NCBI GenBank assembly: GCA_035527455.1
Contig: DATLAN010000186.1
Coordinates: forward strand, 1 to 22,128
Reading direction: 5' to 3'
From: DATLAN01 sp035527455
GTDB taxonomy: Bacteria > Planctomycetota > Planctomycetia > Pirellulales > Thermoguttaceae
DNA length: 22,128 nt
Part shown: positions 8,158 through 16,036 of the stretch, in pieces
How positions within the stretch are numbered: position 1 is the stretch's first letter
How the letters are laid out: every line of letters starts with the position of its first letter
Program-made: the position numbers and the translations under genes
The notes under the pieces: model-generated
The model's database searches: none
Told to the model about the DNA's origin: nothing
What the model saw: the letters and a program-made list of their open reading frames with translations, nothing else

Positions 8158-9501
8158 ATGAGGATTCTATGTCTAGCCGGCGGTGCGCTGGCGGCGCTGG
8201 TGGTCGGCGAAATCTACGCTGCCGGACCGTCCACGGACGACCTGCAGCAACCGAAATTCGTGCAGCTTCAATACGACTACACGTACTTTCAAGACGATGG
8301 CTTTCAAGACGATGGGGCCAGCGAGTCGCCGAGCGACCAACCGGTGATCGCGGCCGAAGACTTCCCGTTGGATCTGGGCTGTGGCGGCAGGGGGTGCCGT
8401 GCGGGGAAACCGTCCGGCTGCGGGGGTTGCAGCGCTTGCGAGCCCTGGGGGCTGCCGCAACCGTGCTTCCTGAAATCGCGAGGCATCGAGGTCGGCGGCT
8501 GGCTCTCGGGCGGGATCTACTCGAACGCCTGGGGCGCCTCGGACAACGGCCCGTTGGGATTCAACGATTCGACCGGTTTCAACATGCACCAGCTCTGGCT
8601 CTACGCCGAGCGGGCGGCCGATACGGGCGGCTGCGGGACCGATTGGGGATTTCGCGTGGATTACGTCTTCGGCGTGGACGGGCCCGATACCCAGGCCTTC
8701 GGCGACGGCGGCTGGGATTCCGGCTGGAACAGCTCCCGCGATTACGGCTCGGCGATTCCCCAACTCTACTTCGAGTTCGCCCTGAACGACTGGAAGGTCA
8801 AGTTCGGCCACTTCTACACGATCATCGGTTATGAATCGGTGCCGGCCCCGAACAACTTCTTCTTCAGCCACGCCTACACGCAGTATTACGGCGAGCCGTT
8901 CACCCATACGGGAGTGCTCGCCGAGTACGCGGTCAACGATCGCACGACGGCCTTCGGCGGCTGGACGATGGGCTGGGACAGCGGCTTCGAGAACCTCAAC
9001 GACGCCTCCACGTTCCTCGGCGGTCTGAGCTTCGCGATTTCGAATCGGACCTCGCTGACCTGGGCAATGACGGCCGGCGATTTCGGCCGCGGCGCCGGCG
9101 ACGTTTTCATGAACAGCATCGTCCTGCAGCACCAGGTGACCGACCGCCTGACCTACATCTTCCAGCAGGACCTGGGCGACAACTCGGGCCTGGGCGCAGC
9201 CGACAACGAGTGGTACGGCATCAACCAGTACCTGCTCTACGATATCAACGACTGCTGGGGCGCCGGTCTGCGATTCGAGTGGTTCCGCGACGACGACGGC
9301 ACCCGGGTGGTCGCGGGCAACGCCGGCAACTACTACGCTTTGACGGCGGGCCTGAACTGGAAGCCCAGCGCCAACGTCGTTTTCCGGCCGGAAATCCGCT
9401 ACGACAATTTCGACGGCGTCGTAGGCGGCACCTTGCCGTTCAACGAGGGCCGGGACGACGAGCAGTTCTCCGGCGGCTTCGACGTGATCGTCACGTACTG
9501 A
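8158..9501 (+). CDS. Outer-membrane beta-barrel porin, BBP2/OmpL-like (447 aa)
   Basis: This is a putative outer-membrane channel of the BBP2 (OmpL-like) family. An upstream in-frame GTG exists at 8143, but TGGAG at 8143-8147 is better read as the Shine-Dalgarno for the ATG at 8158. From there the protein begins with a clean signal peptide, MRILCLAGGALAALVVGEIYA. A low-complexity linker follows with a duplicated FQDDG (two 15-bp copies at 8287-8316). Then comes a cysteine cluster (Cys75, 80, 88, 91, 94, 103). The remainder is a barrel with alternating aromatic and polar strands, including WKVKFGHFYTIIGYE, YYGEPFTHTGVLAEY and FRPEIRYDNFDG, ending in Tyr as outer-membrane proteins often do (FDVIVTY). 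It stands alone, flanked by terminators downstream. The solute is not predictable. Confidence 0.85.
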   Translation: MRILCLAGGALAALVVGEIYAAGPSTDDLQQPKFVQLQYDYTYFQDDGFQDDGASESPSDQPVIAAEDFPLDLGCGGRGCRAGKPSGCGGCSACEPWGLPQPCFLKSRGIEVGGWLSGGIYSNAWGASDNGPLGFNDSTGFNMHQLWLYAERAADTGGCGTDWGFRVDYVFGVDGPDTQAFGDGGWDSGWNSSRDYGSAIPQLYFEFALNDWKVKFGHFYTIIGYESVPAPNNFFFSHAYTQYYGEPFTHTGVLAEYAVNDRTTAFGGWTMGWDSGFENLNDASTFLGGLSFAISNRTSLTWAMTAGDFGRGAGDVFMNSIVLQHQVTDRLTYIFQQDLGDNSGLGAADNEWYGINQYLLYDINDCWGAGLRFEWFRDDDGTRVVAGNAGNYYALTAGLNWKPSANVVFRPEIRYDNFDGVVGGTLPFNEGRDDEQFSGGFDVIVTY

Positions 9502-9540
9502 CGTCGGCCTGCCTTTTGATCCATCGACGATGCAGAGGAG

Positions 9541-9580
9541 GGACCGCCGGCGACGAATCGTTGCCGGCGGTCCTTCTTTT
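9541..9580 (+). terminator. Rho-independent terminator of the porin gene
   Basis: GGACCGCCGGC (9541-9551) pairs with GCCGGCGGTCC (9563-9573). Four further pairs, one of them G-U, close a three-base loop, and TTCTTTT follows directly. It starts 39 bases after the porin stop. It is a textbook intrinsic terminator. Confidence 0.9.
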
Positions 9581-9626
9581 GTCGGTTCGCGCCGTCGACG
9601 GCGAAATGTTGACACGGGAATTCGTC

Positions 9627-9697
9627 ATCCCCCCGCAACGCAGTGCGGGGGCGTTTTTCAACTGATCCCCCCGCAACGCAGTGCGGGGGCGTTTTTC
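9627..9697 (+). repeat. Two 33-bp direct repeats, each a hairpin with T-tail
   Basis: The same 33 bases occur at 9627-9659 and 9665-9697. Each folds as CCCCCGCA/TGCGGGGG (8 bp, six-base loop ACGCAG), followed by CGTTTTT. On the + strand both look like terminators backing up the one at 9541. On the minus strand they have no U-tail, so they would not terminate the helicase gene by the intrinsic route. Confidence 0.85.
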
Positions 9698-9735
9698 CCT
9701 CGTCCCTCACCCCTCGTCCCTCGCCTCTCGCCCCT
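9697..9735. repeat. C/T-rich degenerate tandem tract overlapping the helicase 3' end
   Basis: Runs of CCCTCGTCCCTC (9697-9708 and 9712-9723) continue as CGCCTCTCGCCCC. The helicase stop codon and its last eight or nine codons (GREARDEG) lie within this tract. Confidence 0.65.
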
Positions 9736-11755
9736 GATACTCCACCCTCTCGATCACGATCCGGCAATTCGGCAACGAGGCCAAAAACATCCGCCCATAG
9801 GGCTTGCTGCGGACGCGGGGGTCGAGAATCACGACCATGCCCGTGTCACGCTTCGATCGGATCAACCGGCCGAAGCCCTGCTTGAGCTTCAGTATCGCCT
9901 CGGGCAGTTGATATTGGGCGAAGGGATTGCCGCCGGCGGTGCGGATGGCCTCGAGCCGGGCCTCCAACAGCGGGCGGTCGGGCACGCTGAACGGCAGTCG
10001 CGTGATGATCACGTTCTGCAAGGCCTCGCCCGGCACGTCCACCCCCTGCCAGAAACTGTCGGTCCCGAAGAGCACGCTCCGCGGGTTCTCCTTGAACTGC
10101 TCGAGCATCCGGCTCCGCGGCGTGCCTTCGGCCTGCGAAAGGAGCGTCAGCCCGGTTTCGGCCAGCCACGGGTCGAGCGCGGCGGCCGTCCGTTTCATCA
10201 GGTCGTAGCTGGTAAAGAGCACGAACGCCCGGCCGTCGGTTCGAGCCACGTACCGGCGGATCATCTCGGTCACGCGCTGTTCGTACTGGATCTTCTGCGA
10301 GCCCGGATCGGGCATGTCGGCCAAGAGGATCAACTGGACCTGTCGGCGGTAGTCGAACGGGCTGCCCAGACAGAGCGTCTGGGCTTTGCTCAGCCCGATG
10401 CGCGACTGGAAGAAATCGAACCGTCCGCCCGCGGTGGCCAGCGTCGCGCTGGTCATCACCACGGTGGGCACTTTTTCGAAGAGGTGTTCGCGGAGGATCG
10501 GCCCCACGTCGATCGGGGCCGCCGTCAGCGTGATCCGACGCCGACGCCGGGCGAGAGTGCTCTCGATCCAGTAGACGGTCTCGGGCATCTGCTGGCTGCG
10601 CCAGTTCTCGGTCTCGCCCGACAAGGCTTCCAGCCGGTTGGCGCTGGCGATGAAGTCCTGCCGCTCTTCGGCCTTCTTGAGCTTCTCGCCTTCCCGGCGG
10701 ACCATCCCGGCGAGTTTGTCGAGCCCTTCGCTGAGCGGGTTGGGCACGATCTTCGGCTCCCGCACGCGGCCGTTTCCCCCGGGATGTTCGGCAAGCCATT
10801 GCTCGACGCTCTCGAATAAGGCCGACGCCCGATCGCGACACTCGCTCACCTGACGCTGGGCTTCGCGCATGCGGTGGTGCACCAGCAGGCCGCGATTGGT
10901 CCGGTCGTTGTAGAGTCTGCTCAGCACGTAGCCGATCTGGCCGTCGCTCACGCCGAGGCCCAAATGGTCGCCGGCGACCGCTTCGAGCGTATGGGCCTCG
11001 TCGAAGACCACCACGTCGTAATTGGGCAGGATGCTCGCCCCTTGGCGGCGCAGCGACAGGTCGCTGAAGAACAGCGCGTGGTTGACGACCAGGATTTGGG
11101 CGTTGCTGATCCGACGGCGAGCCCGATAGTAGAAACACTCGCCGTAGTGCGGACATTTCCGACCCATGCAGTTGCCGTGGTCGCTGGCCACTTCGGCCCA
11201 GACGCCCGGCAGGGGGCGGTAGTCGAGATCGGCCAGCGACCCGTCGTCGGTTCGTTTTGCCCAGGTTTCGAGCCGGCGAAGCTGGTCGAACTCCTGCTCG
11301 TCGGCGAACAGCCCGGCGGCCCGGGCGAGAGCGTTTTCCAACCGCCGCCGGCTGAGGTAGTTCCCCCGGCCCTTGACCAGCACGGCGGTGAACTCCAGCG
11401 GGATCACGCTGTTGAGCAGAGGGATGTCCTTCTGCATCAACTGTTCCTGCAGACTGATCGTGTGGGTGGAGACGATCACGCGGCGCGACGGTTTCTTCGA
11501 GCCGTTCGACTCGCCGCCTCCCCCCGGCTGAGGCGTTTTGGACTCGTCCGATCCCGCGGCGGCCAGGATCGCCGGCACGAGGTAGGCGAAGCTCTTTCCC
11601 ACGCCGGTTCCCGCCTCGACGATCAAGTGCCCCGGCCGGCGGATCGCGGCGTCGACGGCCTCGGCCATGGCCAGTTGTTCGGCCCGCCGTTCGTAGTTGT
11701 TCAGCCGCTGCGCGATGCGGCCGTCGGGTCCCAGGATTTCAGCAGGCGAGAGCAT
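9707..11755 (-). CDS. dinG: DinG/XPD-type ATP-dependent DNA helicase (682 aa)
   Basis: This is a superfamily 2 helicase of the DinG/YoaA/XPD type, 5'-3' unwinding in known members, acting on replication-blocking or damaged structures. Motif I is GTGVGKS with Lys54. Motif II is DEAH at 252-255. Motif VI, QGFGRLIRSKRD, starts at Gln626. The iron-sulphur insertion is recognisable as Cys196, Cys201 and Cys207 with the spacing of E. coli DinG. The first cysteine, expected in KGRxNYLC, is replaced by Ser135 (KGRGNYLSRRRL), so a normal four-cysteine cluster seems impossible. The start ATG has GGAGG at 11758-11762, unusually close. The C-terminus runs into a C/T-rich repeat. It converges with the porin gene, and EF-G lies upstream on the same strand across a repeat-filled gap. 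Confidence 0.92.
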   Translation of the reverse strand: MLSPAEILGPDGRIAQRLNNYERRAEQLAMAEAVDAAIRRPGHLIVEAGTGVGKSFAYLVPAILAAAGSDESKTPQPGGGGESNGSKKPSRRVIVSTHTISLQEQLMQKDIPLLNSVIPLEFTAVLVKGRGNYLSRRRLENALARAAGLFADEQEFDQLRRLETWAKRTDDGSLADLDYRPLPGVWAEVASDHGNCMGRKCPHYGECFYYRARRRISNAQILVVNHALFFSDLSLRRQGASILPNYDVVVFDEAHTLEAVAGDHLGLGVSDGQIGYVLSRLYNDRTNRGLLVHHRMREAQRQVSECRDRASALFESVEQWLAEHPGGNGRVREPKIVPNPLSEGLDKLAGMVRREGEKLKKAEERQDFIASANRLEALSGETENWRSQQMPETVYWIESTLARRRRRITLTAAPIDVGPILREHLFEKVPTVVMTSATLATAGGRFDFFQSRIGLSKAQTLCLGSPFDYRRQVQLILLADMPDPGSQKIQYEQRVTEMIRRYVARTDGRAFVLFTSYDLMKRTAAALDPWLAETGLTLLSQAEGTPRSRMLEQFKENPRSVLFGTDSFWQGVDVPGEALQNVIITRLPFSVPDRPLLEARLEAIRTAGGNPFAQYQLPEAILKLKQGFGRLIRSKRDTGMVVILDPRVRSKPYGRMFLASLPNCRIVIERVEYQGREARDEG

Positions 11756-11802
11756 GCCCTCCAGCGTATCACGGCGGGGCCCGGGCGGCTAGGCGGGCCT
11801 TG

Positions 11803-11947
11803 GTGTGGAAAGGTCGCACGGAGTAGTGTAGGCCGGAACAAGCGCAGCGCAGTTCCGGCATTTTGTGTGGAAAGGTCGCACGGAGTCTGGTGTGGAAAGG
11901 CCGAATGAAGCCACGTGCCGGAACTGCGCTGCGCTGGTTCCGGCCTA
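11803..11947. repeat. Repeat cluster: 32-bp inverted repeat plus 22-bp direct repeats
   Basis: Positions 11829-11860 and 11916-11947 are inverted copies of 32 bp with one mismatch, both carrying AGCGCAGCGCAGTTCCGGCA or its complement. Interleaved are direct copies of a 22-bp sequence beginning GTGTGGAAAGGTCGCACGG at 11803-11824 and 11865-11886, and a partial third copy (GTGTGGAAAGG) at 11890-11900. The cluster sits between the helicase start and the EF-G stop, where the helicase promoter must lie. It has no coding capacity. Confidence 0.8.
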
Positions 11948-11984
11948 CTCATTCATGTGCGAGAAGCGCAGCGCGAAATCCTTC

Positions 11985-14069
11985 TCAGACCACGCCGGCC
12001 AGGGCCGTTCCTTTGCGCTGGGCGATGATTTCTTCGGCCAGGCTCGGCGGCAGGCGCTTGTAGCGGGCGAACTCCAGGGTGAACGTGCCTTGGCCTTGCG
12101 TCAGGCTCCGCAGATCGGTGGCATAGCCGAACGTCTCGGCCAGGGGAACCTCGCCGTCGATCCGCGCGATCGGGCCGAGCGATTCGGTGGCCGTCACGAT
12201 GCCGCGGCGGGCCGTCAGGTTGCCCACCACCGTGCCCTGGAACCGGCCGGGACACTCGATCTCGATCTTCATGATCGGCTCCAACAGCACCGGCCGGGTT
12301 CGAGGAAACGCCTCGCGCATCGCCGTCAGCGCACACGTGCGAAACGCCATCTCCGAGCTGTCGACCTCGTGATACGAGCCGTCGTTCAGCGTGACGTGCA
12401 GGCCGACCACCGGATAGCCGGCCACGGGTCCCTTGAGAATCCCCGCGCGAAAGCCCTTCTCGACCGCCGGGATGTACTCCTTGGGAATCCGCCCGCCGGT
12501 GACGTGGTCCTCGAAGAGAAACGTCTCCTCGGCCTCCTCGCCCAGCACGCCCAGGGTGCCGATGACGTGGGCGTACTGGCCGGAACCGCCGGTCTGTTTG
12601 CGGTGGCGGACGTTGAATTCGGCCGGCCGGGTCGGCGCCTCCCGGTAGTTGACCTTGGGGGGTCCGACCTGCACCTTGACGCCGAACTCGCGGTGCATTC
12701 GCTCGACGTAGATCTCCAGGTGCAATTCCCCCATGCCGGCGATCAGCGTTTCGCCCGTCTCCGGGTCGTGCGTGACCTGGAAGGTGGGGTCTTCGCGGCG
12801 GAACCGCCGCAGGGCCTTGCCCAGCCCGTCCGCGCCGTCCCGGGAGACCGGAGCCACGGCCATGCGGATCACCGGTTCGGGCACGTAGATGCTTTGCAGC
12901 GTGGCATAGGGGTATTGCGAAGCGTAGGTGTCGCCGCTGGCGCCGTCGAGGCCCAAGACGGCCACGATGTCGCCGGCGGTGGCCTCGTCGACGTCTTCGC
13001 GCTGGTCGGCGTGCATGCGTACGATGCGGCTGAACCGCTCCTTGCGGCCGGTCCGCTGGTTGAAGTAGCACGCCCCCTTGGTGAACCTGCCCTGGTAGAT
13101 CCGCATGAAGGTCAACGCCCCGTACGGGTCCTCGGCGATCTTGAACGCCATGGCCACCGTCGGTTCGTCCGGGTCGCAGCGGAGCGCGAACTGCCGCTTG
13201 GGATCGTTGCAGGCGAAGGCCGTCGCGGGCGATTGCAGCGGCGAGGGCAGGTAGCGCACCACCGCGTCCAGCAGCGGCTGCACGCCCTTGTTGCGAACGG
13301 CCGAGCCGAGGAAGACCGGCGTAAGCTTCAATTGAAGGACCGCGGCGGCGATCACCTCGTGGATGAGCGGCTGCGGGACGTCGTGTTCCGAGAGCAACAG
13401 CGCCATCAACTCGTCGCTGTACATCGAGAGGGCTTCGAGCATGTGGCGGCGCGCCCGGGCGGCCTCGTCGGCCATCTCGGCGGGAATCGGCTCGCGGCGG
13501 ACGTGCTGGCCGTTGGGGCCGTCGAAATAGAGGGCCTTCCGCGAAATCAGATCCACGACTCCTCGGAAGCCCGCCTCGCGGCCGATGGGAATCTGCATCA
13601 TCACGGCATCGCAGCCGAGTTTGCGGCGCAGTTGCTCGGTCACGCCGAACGGGTCGGCGCCGAGGCGATCCATCTTGTTGATGAAGGCCAGCCGGGGGAC
13701 GCCGTAGCGTTGCATCTGGCGGTCGATCGTCAGCGATTGGGCCTGGACGCCTCCCACGGCACAGAGCACCAGGATGGCCCCGTCGAGCACGCGGAGGCTC
13801 CGCTCGACCTCGACGGTGAAGTCGACGTGGCCGGGCGTGTCGATCAGATTGATGGTGGCCCCGTTCCAGTCGACCGACGTGGCGGCGCTGGTGATGGTGA
13901 TGCCGCGTTCCCGCTCCAGGTCCATGTGGTCCATGGTGGCCCCTTGGCCGTGGACCTCCTGCATGCGGTAGATCCGCCCGGCGAAGAAGAGAATCCGCTC
14001 GCTGAGCGTCGTCTTGCCCGAGTCGATGTGGGCTGAAATCCCGATGTTGCGTAGGTTGCTGCGATCCAT
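11985..14069 (-). CDS. fusA: Elongation factor G, spirochaete/planctomycete/mitochondrial type (694 aa)
   Basis: This is the translational GTPase that drives ribosomal translocation. GTPase motifs are complete: G1 AHIDSGKTT (13-21), G2 in ERERGITITSAAT (about 53-64), G3 DTPGH (77-81) and G4 NKMD (131-134). Domains II to V follow to the end, including the domain IV segment beginning VNYREAP and the domain V segment LEPIMKIEIECPGRFQG. The P-loop reads IDSGKTT rather than the bacterial DAGKTT, as in mitochondrial EF-G1 and the spdEFG subfamilies. I judge it closer to spdEFG1, the translocation factor, than to spdEFG2, which in Borrelia acts in recycling. It is not next to tufA or rps genes. Upstream of the ATG there is only a weak AAGAAGA, preceded by a long structured leader. 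Confidence 0.93.
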   Translation of the reverse strand: MDRSNLRNIGISAHIDSGKTTLSERILFFAGRIYRMQEVHGQGATMDHMDLERERGITITSAATSVDWNGATINLIDTPGHVDFTVEVERSLRVLDGAILVLCAVGGVQAQSLTIDRQMQRYGVPRLAFINKMDRLGADPFGVTEQLRRKLGCDAVMMQIPIGREAGFRGVVDLISRKALYFDGPNGQHVRREPIPAEMADEAARARRHMLEALSMYSDELMALLLSEHDVPQPLIHEVIAAAVLQLKLTPVFLGSAVRNKGVQPLLDAVVRYLPSPLQSPATAFACNDPKRQFALRCDPDEPTVAMAFKIAEDPYGALTFMRIYQGRFTKGACYFNQRTGRKERFSRIVRMHADQREDVDEATAGDIVAVLGLDGASGDTYASQYPYATLQSIYVPEPVIRMAVAPVSRDGADGLGKALRRFRREDPTFQVTHDPETGETLIAGMGELHLEIYVERMHREFGVKVQVGPPKVNYREAPTRPAEFNVRHRKQTGGSGQYAHVIGTLGVLGEEAEETFLFEDHVTGGRIPKEYIPAVEKGFRAGILKGPVAGYPVVGLHVTLNDGSYHEVDSSEMAFRTCALTAMREAFPRTRPVLLEPIMKIEIECPGRFQGTVVGNLTARRGIVTATESLGPIARIDGEVPLAETFGYATDLRSLTQGQGTFTLEFARYKRLPPSLAEEIIAQRKGTALAGVV

Positions 14070-14097
14070 TTCTTCTTTCGATCATCATCCGAACGGT

Positions 14098-14308
14098 GTC
14101 TGGGGACCTCTCCTTCTTGGGGAAGGAACGGCCCCAGACCTCGACCGCGTCGTTTCGCGCGAGGTCGATACTGGGTTGGTATCAGGGTGCGACAACAGGT
14201 CGCCCGGCTCCTCCGGCAAACCTGTAGTCCTGCAAGTTGACGTCTTTTGGAGCCTGGAGGCGGGAAAGAGTCAGCGAGAGGTCAGAGACGGAGCACCTCT
14301 GTGGTGAA
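14098..14308 (-). promoter_or_regulatory. Structured 5' leader of fusA (candidate)
   Basis: Several hairpins form on the minus-strand transcript. GTCTGGGG/CCCCAGAC (14098-14105 with 14132-14139) holds an inner TCCTT/AAGGA stem. GACCTCG/CGAGGTC (14137-14143 with 14160-14166) has an inner CGCG/CGCG stem after a two-base bulge. GATAC/GTATC is at about 14167-14183, and an AGAGGT/ACCTCT pair lies near the 5' end. The first two stems share 14137-14139, so they compete slightly. No known riboswitch class was recognised. Confidence 0.4.
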
Positions 14309-14314
14309 CACTAT

Positions 14315-14343
14315 AGCATACCCTCGGGCCGAGGCGGTGGCAA
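14315..14343 (-). promoter_or_regulatory. Possible fusA promoter
   Basis: On the minus strand TTGCCA (14343-14338) is followed after 17 bases by TATGCT (14320-14315). They match the sigma70 consensus at five and four of six bases. TATAGT immediately downstream (14315-14310) is an alternative -10. The transcript would have a leader of about 240 bases before the fusA ATG. Confidence 0.4.
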
Positions 14344-14521
14344 GCGTGGAAAACCGCGAATCCTCATCCCGTCGGGCCGTCGGCTTTTCTCCATCGAAGT
14401 CGGCCAATCGGACCATCATGTCTTCCATTCCCCGGAACTTCTCGAGTCCGCAAATCGTCTAACCGGGGGGATATCGTCGAAGCCCGAAAACTGCCCGTGT
14501 CAAATCAGCGCGAGACAAGCC

Positions 14522-16036
14522 ATGCATGGTAACCTTCTCCCGGCTTGGTCAATCCTTTTTGTCACAATGGCCGGGCAGGCGGCGGCCGACGTCGATTTGG
14601 TCACGATCCCCCGCCGCGAGGGGGTGCAGTTGACCATCTACAACTCGGAAGACATCACGATGGTGCGGGAACATCGGCTGCTGACCGTCAAGCGGGGTAT
14701 CAACCGCATCCAGTTCTCCTGGGCCAACACGCTGATCGATCCGACCAGCATCGACTTTCGGATCCTCGACCAACAGGACCAGGTGGATCTGATCGACACG
14801 ACTTTCCCGGCCGGCCGCAACGACGCCCTGCAGTGGAACATCCAAAGCCAAATGGCCGGCAAGATCCCCGTCGAGATCCGCTACTTCACCAGCGGCATCA
14901 TTTGGAAGGCCGATTACGTGGGCATCGCCAACGAAGACGAGACCAAGCTGAACCTGACCGGCTACGTCCGCGTATTCAACAACTCAGGCGAACTCTACGA
15001 CCATGCCCAGACGCGGCTGGTCGTGGGCACGATCAATCTGGTCGAGAAGATCGCCGACCTGGCTCGCGGGCGGGGCATCCGGCTCGACGAACTCACGCCG
15101 GACTTACTGAAGCAACTCGGCCAAAAGGGCCTGGAACTGAGCTATGAAGAGTTTGACAACTTTAAGGTGGATGCGGAGGGAGGCGGCGGCGGAGGTGGCG
15201 GGATTGTACTGCGGCCGAAAGAAGTTCTCAAAGAGGGCCTCTCTGAGTATTTCCTCTTCACCATCGAAGGCCGCGAGGACATCAAGGACCAGGAACCCAA
15301 ACGGCTGGTCTCGATGAAAGTCGCCGAGGTGCCGCTGGAGTGCTTCTACAAGTTGACCGACCGCGACGGGGGAACGCAATTCACCAAGTACTACCGTTTC
15401 AAGAACCTCAAGCTCCTTGATGACGACGGCAACGAGAAGGATCTCCCGGCGATGGAAAACCTGGGGCTCTCACCGCTGCCAGACGGCACCGTGCGGCTGT
15501 TCTCCGAGTACCGCAACAAGGACCTCGCGTACGTCGGCGGCACCTCGACCAAGTACGTGCCGATTGGCGATCGCGTGGAAGTCAATGTTGGCCGCGACCC
15601 GGACATCACCATCGTCCGGCGGCTGAAGGACCAGCACATCACCAACGTCGTGGCCTGGCAGTACAGGAGACGACTGGACAACACCTGGGCCTGGTACTAC
15701 GACCTGATCGACTACGACGAGACGTTCGTCTACGAGGAAGAGATCGTTTCCGGCAAGCCGGTCGTGGCCAAGACCGAACTCGAACGCCGCTTCGACGACA
15801 ACGTGGTGCTCTGGGGCAGCGAAGGCCGGCCGGCCGATTGGAACTCCAACGAGCCGGGGGCCTATGTCGATCTGCACGCGATCGACGGCCGAGTCGAGCG
15901 CGTCGACCAGAACCACGTCAAGTACTTCCTCGATCTGAAGCCCGGCGAGAAGCGGTTGGTCCGCTACACGGTCACCTACAAGCGCCGCAAGATGGGTCCG
16001 GAGCTGAACACCGAGAAGAAGCGCGAGCCGCTGTAA
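14522..16036 (+). CDS. Exported DUF4139 domain protein (504 aa)
   Basis: This is an exported protein of unknown function with a DUF4139 domain (the domain of 'mucoidy inhibitor A' homologues). I start it at the ATG at 14522 because MHGNLLPAWSILFVTMAGQAAAD is a signal peptide; the open frame reaches back to 14237 only as unlikely coding sequence. Family-like segments are REHRLLTVKRGINRIQFSW near the N-terminus and IRYFTSGIIWKADYVGI. GYVRVFNNSGELYDHAQTRL follows, and the C-terminal LDLKPGEKRLVRYTVTYKRR closes the domain. A run of eight glycines (220-227) splits the domain. The N-terminal DUF4140 coiled-coil half of classical MuiA-like proteins is missing. It is divergent from fusA, and a long hairpin follows its stop. 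Location is probably periplasmic; the role is unknown. Confidence 0.78.
   Translation: MHGNLLPAWSILFVTMAGQAAADVDLVTIPRREGVQLTIYNSEDITMVREHRLLTVKRGINRIQFSWANTLIDPTSIDFRILDQQDQVDLIDTTFPAGRNDALQWNIQSQMAGKIPVEIRYFTSGIIWKADYVGIANEDETKLNLTGYVRVFNNSGELYDHAQTRLVVGTINLVEKIADLARGRGIRLDELTPDLLKQLGQKGLELSYEEFDNFKVDAEGGGGGGGGIVLRPKEVLKEGLSEYFLFTIEGREDIKDQEPKRLVSMKVAEVPLECFYKLTDRDGGTQFTKYYRFKNLKLLDDDGNEKDLPAMENLGLSPLPDGTVRLFSEYRNKDLAYVGGTSTKYVPIGDRVEVNVGRDPDITIVRRLKDQHITNVVAWQYRRRLDNTWAWYYDLIDYDETFVYEEEIVSGKPVVAKTELERRFDDNVVLWGSEGRPADWNSNEPGAYVDLHAIDGRVERVDQNHVKYFLDLKPGEKRLVRYTVTYKRRKMGPELNTEKKREPL

Larger units (their letters stand above)
14070..14521. other. Divergent intergenic region between fusA and the DUF4139 gene
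   Basis: The region is 452 bases with no supported gene. The half next to fusA (14070-14310) is a structured leader on the minus strand. A minus-strand promoter candidate lies at 14315-14343. The half next to the DUF4139 gene (about 14345-14521) shows no clear promoter, and only a weak GAGA at 14511-14514 as ribosome-binding site. The DUF4139 frame stays open upstream to 14237 by chance. That extension is not used in my start choice because a good signal peptide begins at 14522. Confidence 0.55.

Noticed and set aside
8173..9615. Minus-strand open frame of 480 codons opposite the porin
   Set aside because: It is a shadow of the porin coding sequence. Signal peptide, barrel pattern and ribosome-binding site support the + strand.
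9530..10819. Plus-strand open frame of 429 codons opposite the helicase
   Set aside because: It has no recognisable motif, starts within the porin terminator region, and the helicase motifs on the other strand are unambiguous.
11865..14088. Long open frames opposite fusA (+, 723 codons) and in a second minus frame (711 codons)
   Set aside because: Both cover the well-conserved EF-G frame and read as low-complexity Arg/Gly/Ala-rich sequence; they are composition artefacts.
14098..14310. SRP RNA, RNase P RNA, tmRNA or 6S RNA in the structured region upstream of fusA
   Set aside because: I compared it with the conserved cores I remember and found no match; a fusA leader is the simpler reading.
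14237..14521. N-terminal extension of the DUF4139 gene back to 14237
   Set aside because: The extra 95 codons are not protein-like, overlap the structured fusA leader, and would bury an obvious signal peptide that begins at 14522.
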